A DNA stretch of 64,000 bases from Chimonanthus salicifolius (lineage: Eukaryota; Streptophyta; Magnoliopsida; Laurales; Calycanthaceae). A program made the position numbers and the translations under genes. The notes under the pieces are model-generated. The model saw only the letters and a program-made list of their open reading frames with translations. It was not told where the DNA came from and did no database searches. This document shows, piece after piece, positions 60,942-64,000 of this stretch. The stretch is from contig CM023532.1 in the NCBI GenBank assembly GCA_013350335.1, positions 89,345,383-89,409,382 on the forward strand. The letters run 5' to 3'. Within the stretch, counting starts at the first letter, position 1, and each line of letters starts with the position of its first letter.

Positions 60942-61820
60942 TCAACTGAAAGAACACCCCAGTCCCTCTCCTAAAGAATCGTATTGTACCTCATAACCCT
61001 TGCCTCTTTCTGGCAAAATTAGGATAGGAGCAGTTGTAAGTCTCTCCTTCAGCTCCTCAAATCTCCCGTTGCACACATCTGACCACTCATATCTGACTCC
61101 TTTCTGAGTGAGTCGGGTCAGTGAAGATGCAATCTTGGAGAAGTCCATGATAAACTTCCTGTAGTAACCAACCAATCCCAAAAAGCTACGGATTTCGGTT
61201 ACATTCCTCGGTGCTTTCCATTCTCCCACTGCCGCCACCTTTGCCCGGTCCACGGCTATACCTTCTGCTGATATAACATGCCCCAAGAAGTTAACCTTGG
61301 ATAGCCAGAATTCACACTTGCTGGCTTTGGCATATAGTTGGTTCTTTCTCAGGGTGTCCAGGACTATCCGTAGGTGCTCAGCATGTTCCTCCTGACTTTT
61401 AGAGTTGATCAGGATGTCATCAATAATTACAATCACAAATTGGTCCAAGTAAGGACGGAAGATCCTGTTCATTAAATCCATGAACACAGCCGGTGCATTG
61501 TTGAGTCCAAACGGCATGACTACAAACTCATATAGTCCATACCGTGTCCTGAAGGCTGTCTTCTCTATATCCTCATCCTTACCCCGGTTTTGATGGTAGC
61601 CGGACATCAGATCAATCTTATAGAAGTGGCTAGAACCTCTATGTTGATCGAATAAATCATCGATCCTAGGTAGAGGGTACTTGTTCCTGACAGTTAACTG
61701 GTTCAATTTTCGGTAATCCACACACATCCGGAGTGTACCGTCCTTCTTCTTCACAAATAACACCGGAGCTCCCCAAGATGATGTACTGTTCCGGATGCAT
61801 CCCAGTCTGAGCAGTTCATC
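60942..61820 (-). pseudogene. Element C reverse transcriptase, truncated by J
   Basis: 60942-61763 encodes [35 protein letters not shown], the catalytic box [12 protein letters not shown], then [25 protein letters not shown] and [14 protein letters not shown]. The N-terminal fingers are cut at 61820 by LTR J. In the same part of element D, A inserted about 17 bp away. Gag, protease and 5' LTR of C are right of the window. Confidence 0.92.
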
Positions 61821-64000
61821 TGTAACGCCCCGCCCTTTTTCACTTCGCTTTCCGAAAATCAGAGCCTATTTTTTTTAAAAAAAATAACCGAGTGAGCAAG
61901 AGCGGGACGTCACGATGCAAGCTAAGTCTAAACTTCTAAAGTCCAACCCTTAACTGGCCAACCCTATGTGTGCATGGACTAAGTCCATGACAACGGCTCA
62001 CACATAACAATATAAACATGCGGATTAAAATCATAACTGCGGAATTATAATAAAACCTAATTCTATTCCATTTTTTATAGCAAAGTACTCCAAGCCTTTA
62101 ATCAATAATTAACATAACATAATTATCCAACTAAACATCCAACCATAGCAAATTATCTAAATTATTACATGCCCGAAGTCTAGTTACTCAAATTACAAAT
62201 TCATAAGTAACTTAATCAAAATAAAAACTAAAAGCATCCAAGCTCCTTTGCTTAGCCCTTTTCGCGTTCATCGTTTCCCTTGTTTCCTGTATCATCCACT
62301 AGGGTAGAAGTAGGGCATTAGAACAATGCGCCCAGTAGGTATTCCATTTAGGGCTAACACATGGTTAGTACAAAACATATGTAATAATATCGTAATGTCA
62401 AAAACCATATAAACCATGCCATGTCATGATGTCAAATGCAATAAGTCTCACCCATCACAAGTACATATAAGTACCCCCACATAGGTCTTTCAGACACCTC
62501 GACGGAGTGTGGCCCCTCCGGTTTCTTCTTGATGGAAATGCGCATCAAGGTATCCCACATAGGTTTTTCGGACGCCCCGATGGAGTATGGACCCTCTGGT
62601 TACCTATCCTTCACCCCATGCCATGCATGAGATGCTAATGAAACACATGCTATTTTATATTATAAACATAGCATTAAAACTTCACAATTGAAAACATATC
62701 TTTTACAACGTAAATGCATCAAATTAAGATAAAAACATTGTACATAAACCCATGGTTTCAAAGAGGTGGAATCCTACGAAAGACCACTAACGCGTCCTTG
62801 CGCTTTCGTCCGGCAACCACTCACGATCATACACACCTTGTGAGGTCCCGTTACCTTATAATATATCAATCAATTAAAACCATGTCCCATTTAATTTACC
62901 ATAATGTCTAAGTCCATAAACCAAACTTGTGGGGTTCGGCCATACACCATAGGCGAACCTCACTTGCTAGGTTTTAGTCCCTCCTTTGGTTTATTAATCA
63001 ATCACCCATACAACAATTACTTAACCTTGATAACAACAAAGTCCACAAAACAATGCCCATGGGGTTCGGCCATACCCCATGGCCGAACCCATGGTCCATT
63101 ATTTTCACTTAATTACATCCTTGCCATTATTCTATCCATGGCTATTTACCTTGCTTATTTTCATAAAGCTTATGTTCCAAAAATGATCCATACATAGTTC
63201 TTTAATCCAAACACATGATCCATCAAATAGTTCTTGGCATTCGGCCATACACCATGGCCGAACCCTATGTCCATCATTTTCACCTATTTACCTTTTTGCT
63301 ATTTCCTTCATCACCTTATGTTTAGGTTCAACACATAGGTCCATAAACATAGGTATATAATTGAATCCCCCATTTAATCATCCATTCATTTAAAATATAC
63401 ATAGACATAATATCCATAAAATTGCTTCATGCCAACTTAGATTCAAAAACACTATCCATGGGGTTCGGCCATACACCATGGCCGAACCCATGGTCCTTTA
63501 GTTTCATCCCTTTGGCCATCAGTTCTTTCCTTAGGTAATCACCCATACCTCAATTGTTTAACATTGTTAACAACTTAATTCCATAAAAAGACCTCATGGG
63601 GTTCGGCCAGACACCATGGCCGAACCCATGATCTTTCATTTTAGGCTATATTTACAACTTTGCCATCGTTTCCATGATCTTACTATATGAATATAATTCC
63701 GTGATTCTTTATGGGGTTCGGCCATACCCCTTGGCCGAACCCATGGTCTAAGGTTCTTAACCAACAACCTTCCATTTAAACCCTTTAACATCTTTATAAC
63801 ATTTCATGTTTTTCATCCCTCAAAAACCCATAAAAATTAACCAATGTTCTTTCATGGGGTTCGGCCATGCACTATGGCCGAACCCTATGGTTCATCATCT
63901 TCCCTTAAATTACTATATTCATCCTTTAATTTTCTTCCGTGGGGTTCGGCCATACACCATGGCCGAACCCTATGGTTCCTTTCTTTAAACAAAATTATCA
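61821..64000 (-). mobile_element. LTR J, partial, inserted in C's RT gene
   Basis: Starts TGTAACGCCCCGCCC and runs off the window. U5 stem-loop 61920-61955. Branch/acceptor block with CTAAT in place of CTAAC, acceptor last base 62299. Minisatellite about 62475-62605. Hairpins at 62931-62959, 63062-63090, 63237-63265, 63461-63489, 63599-63627, 63715-63743, 63857-63885 and 63942-63970: eight within about 1 kb, the densest and best-preserved array here. The donor would lie beyond the window. It may be a solo LTR or the 3' LTR of a full element. Confidence 0.9.

Overview
This window is plant nuclear DNA made entirely of nested Ty3/gypsy LTR retrotransposons. I found no host gene, tRNA gene or rRNA gene. 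The evidence for a plant is threefold. The pol proteins are chromoviral (Del/Tekay type): HHCC-DD35E integrase, GPF module and a C-terminal chromodomain. The primer-binding site, TGGTATCAGAGC, matches plant initiator-methionine tRNA. A short Ty1/copia RNase H fragment lies at the centre. I cannot name the species. LTRs are unusually long (about 3.0-4.5 kb). Each begins TGTAA and ends GTTACA, or a close variant.

I use letters for the insertions. Left cluster, outermost to innermost: copia fragment X (43559-43710) was hit by LTR E (minus; ends 43558). E was hit by element D (minus; 35619-40650 visible). D's reverse-transcriptase gene was hit by element A (minus; 2682-3906 plus 27734-35618). A's integrase was hit by solo LTR L (plus; 3907-27733 in three pieces). 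L was hit by solo LTRs M (minus; 4785-21552) and N (minus; 22790-26361). M was hit by the young complete element Y (plus; 8675-20914). A's 3' LTR was also hit by K (minus; 1-2681). This is seven levels deep. Right cluster: X was also hit by F (minus; 43711-47035), F by H (plus), and H by solo LTR G (minus; 47435-51287) and element C (minus; 51865-61820). C's 3' LTR carries solo LTR I (plus; 53202-56990), and C's RT gene was hit by J (minus; 61821 to window end). Five-base target-site duplications (TSDs) support Y, L, M, N, G and I.

Element Y is the most notable unit. Both LTRs are 3907 bp, I saw only two differences between them, and the TSD CAACC is intact, so it is recent. It has gag, protease and a complete integrase with chromodomain, but no reverse transcriptase or RNase H. 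By comparison with A about 1.58 kb was deleted cleanly, which leaves integrase in the +1 frame. Y also has an extra upstream ORF encoding three zinc knuckles, absent from A and D.

A second system is shared by all the LTRs. About 80 copies of a 29-bp hairpin (arms GGGTTCGGCCAT and ATGGCCGAACCC) are dispersed in the LTRs, and every one lies between a consensus splice donor (GTAAGT) and a branch-point/polypyrimidine/AG acceptor. I infer an intron inside the LTR that carries a hairpin array. Near the LTR end, all copies also keep a covarying U5 stem-loop.
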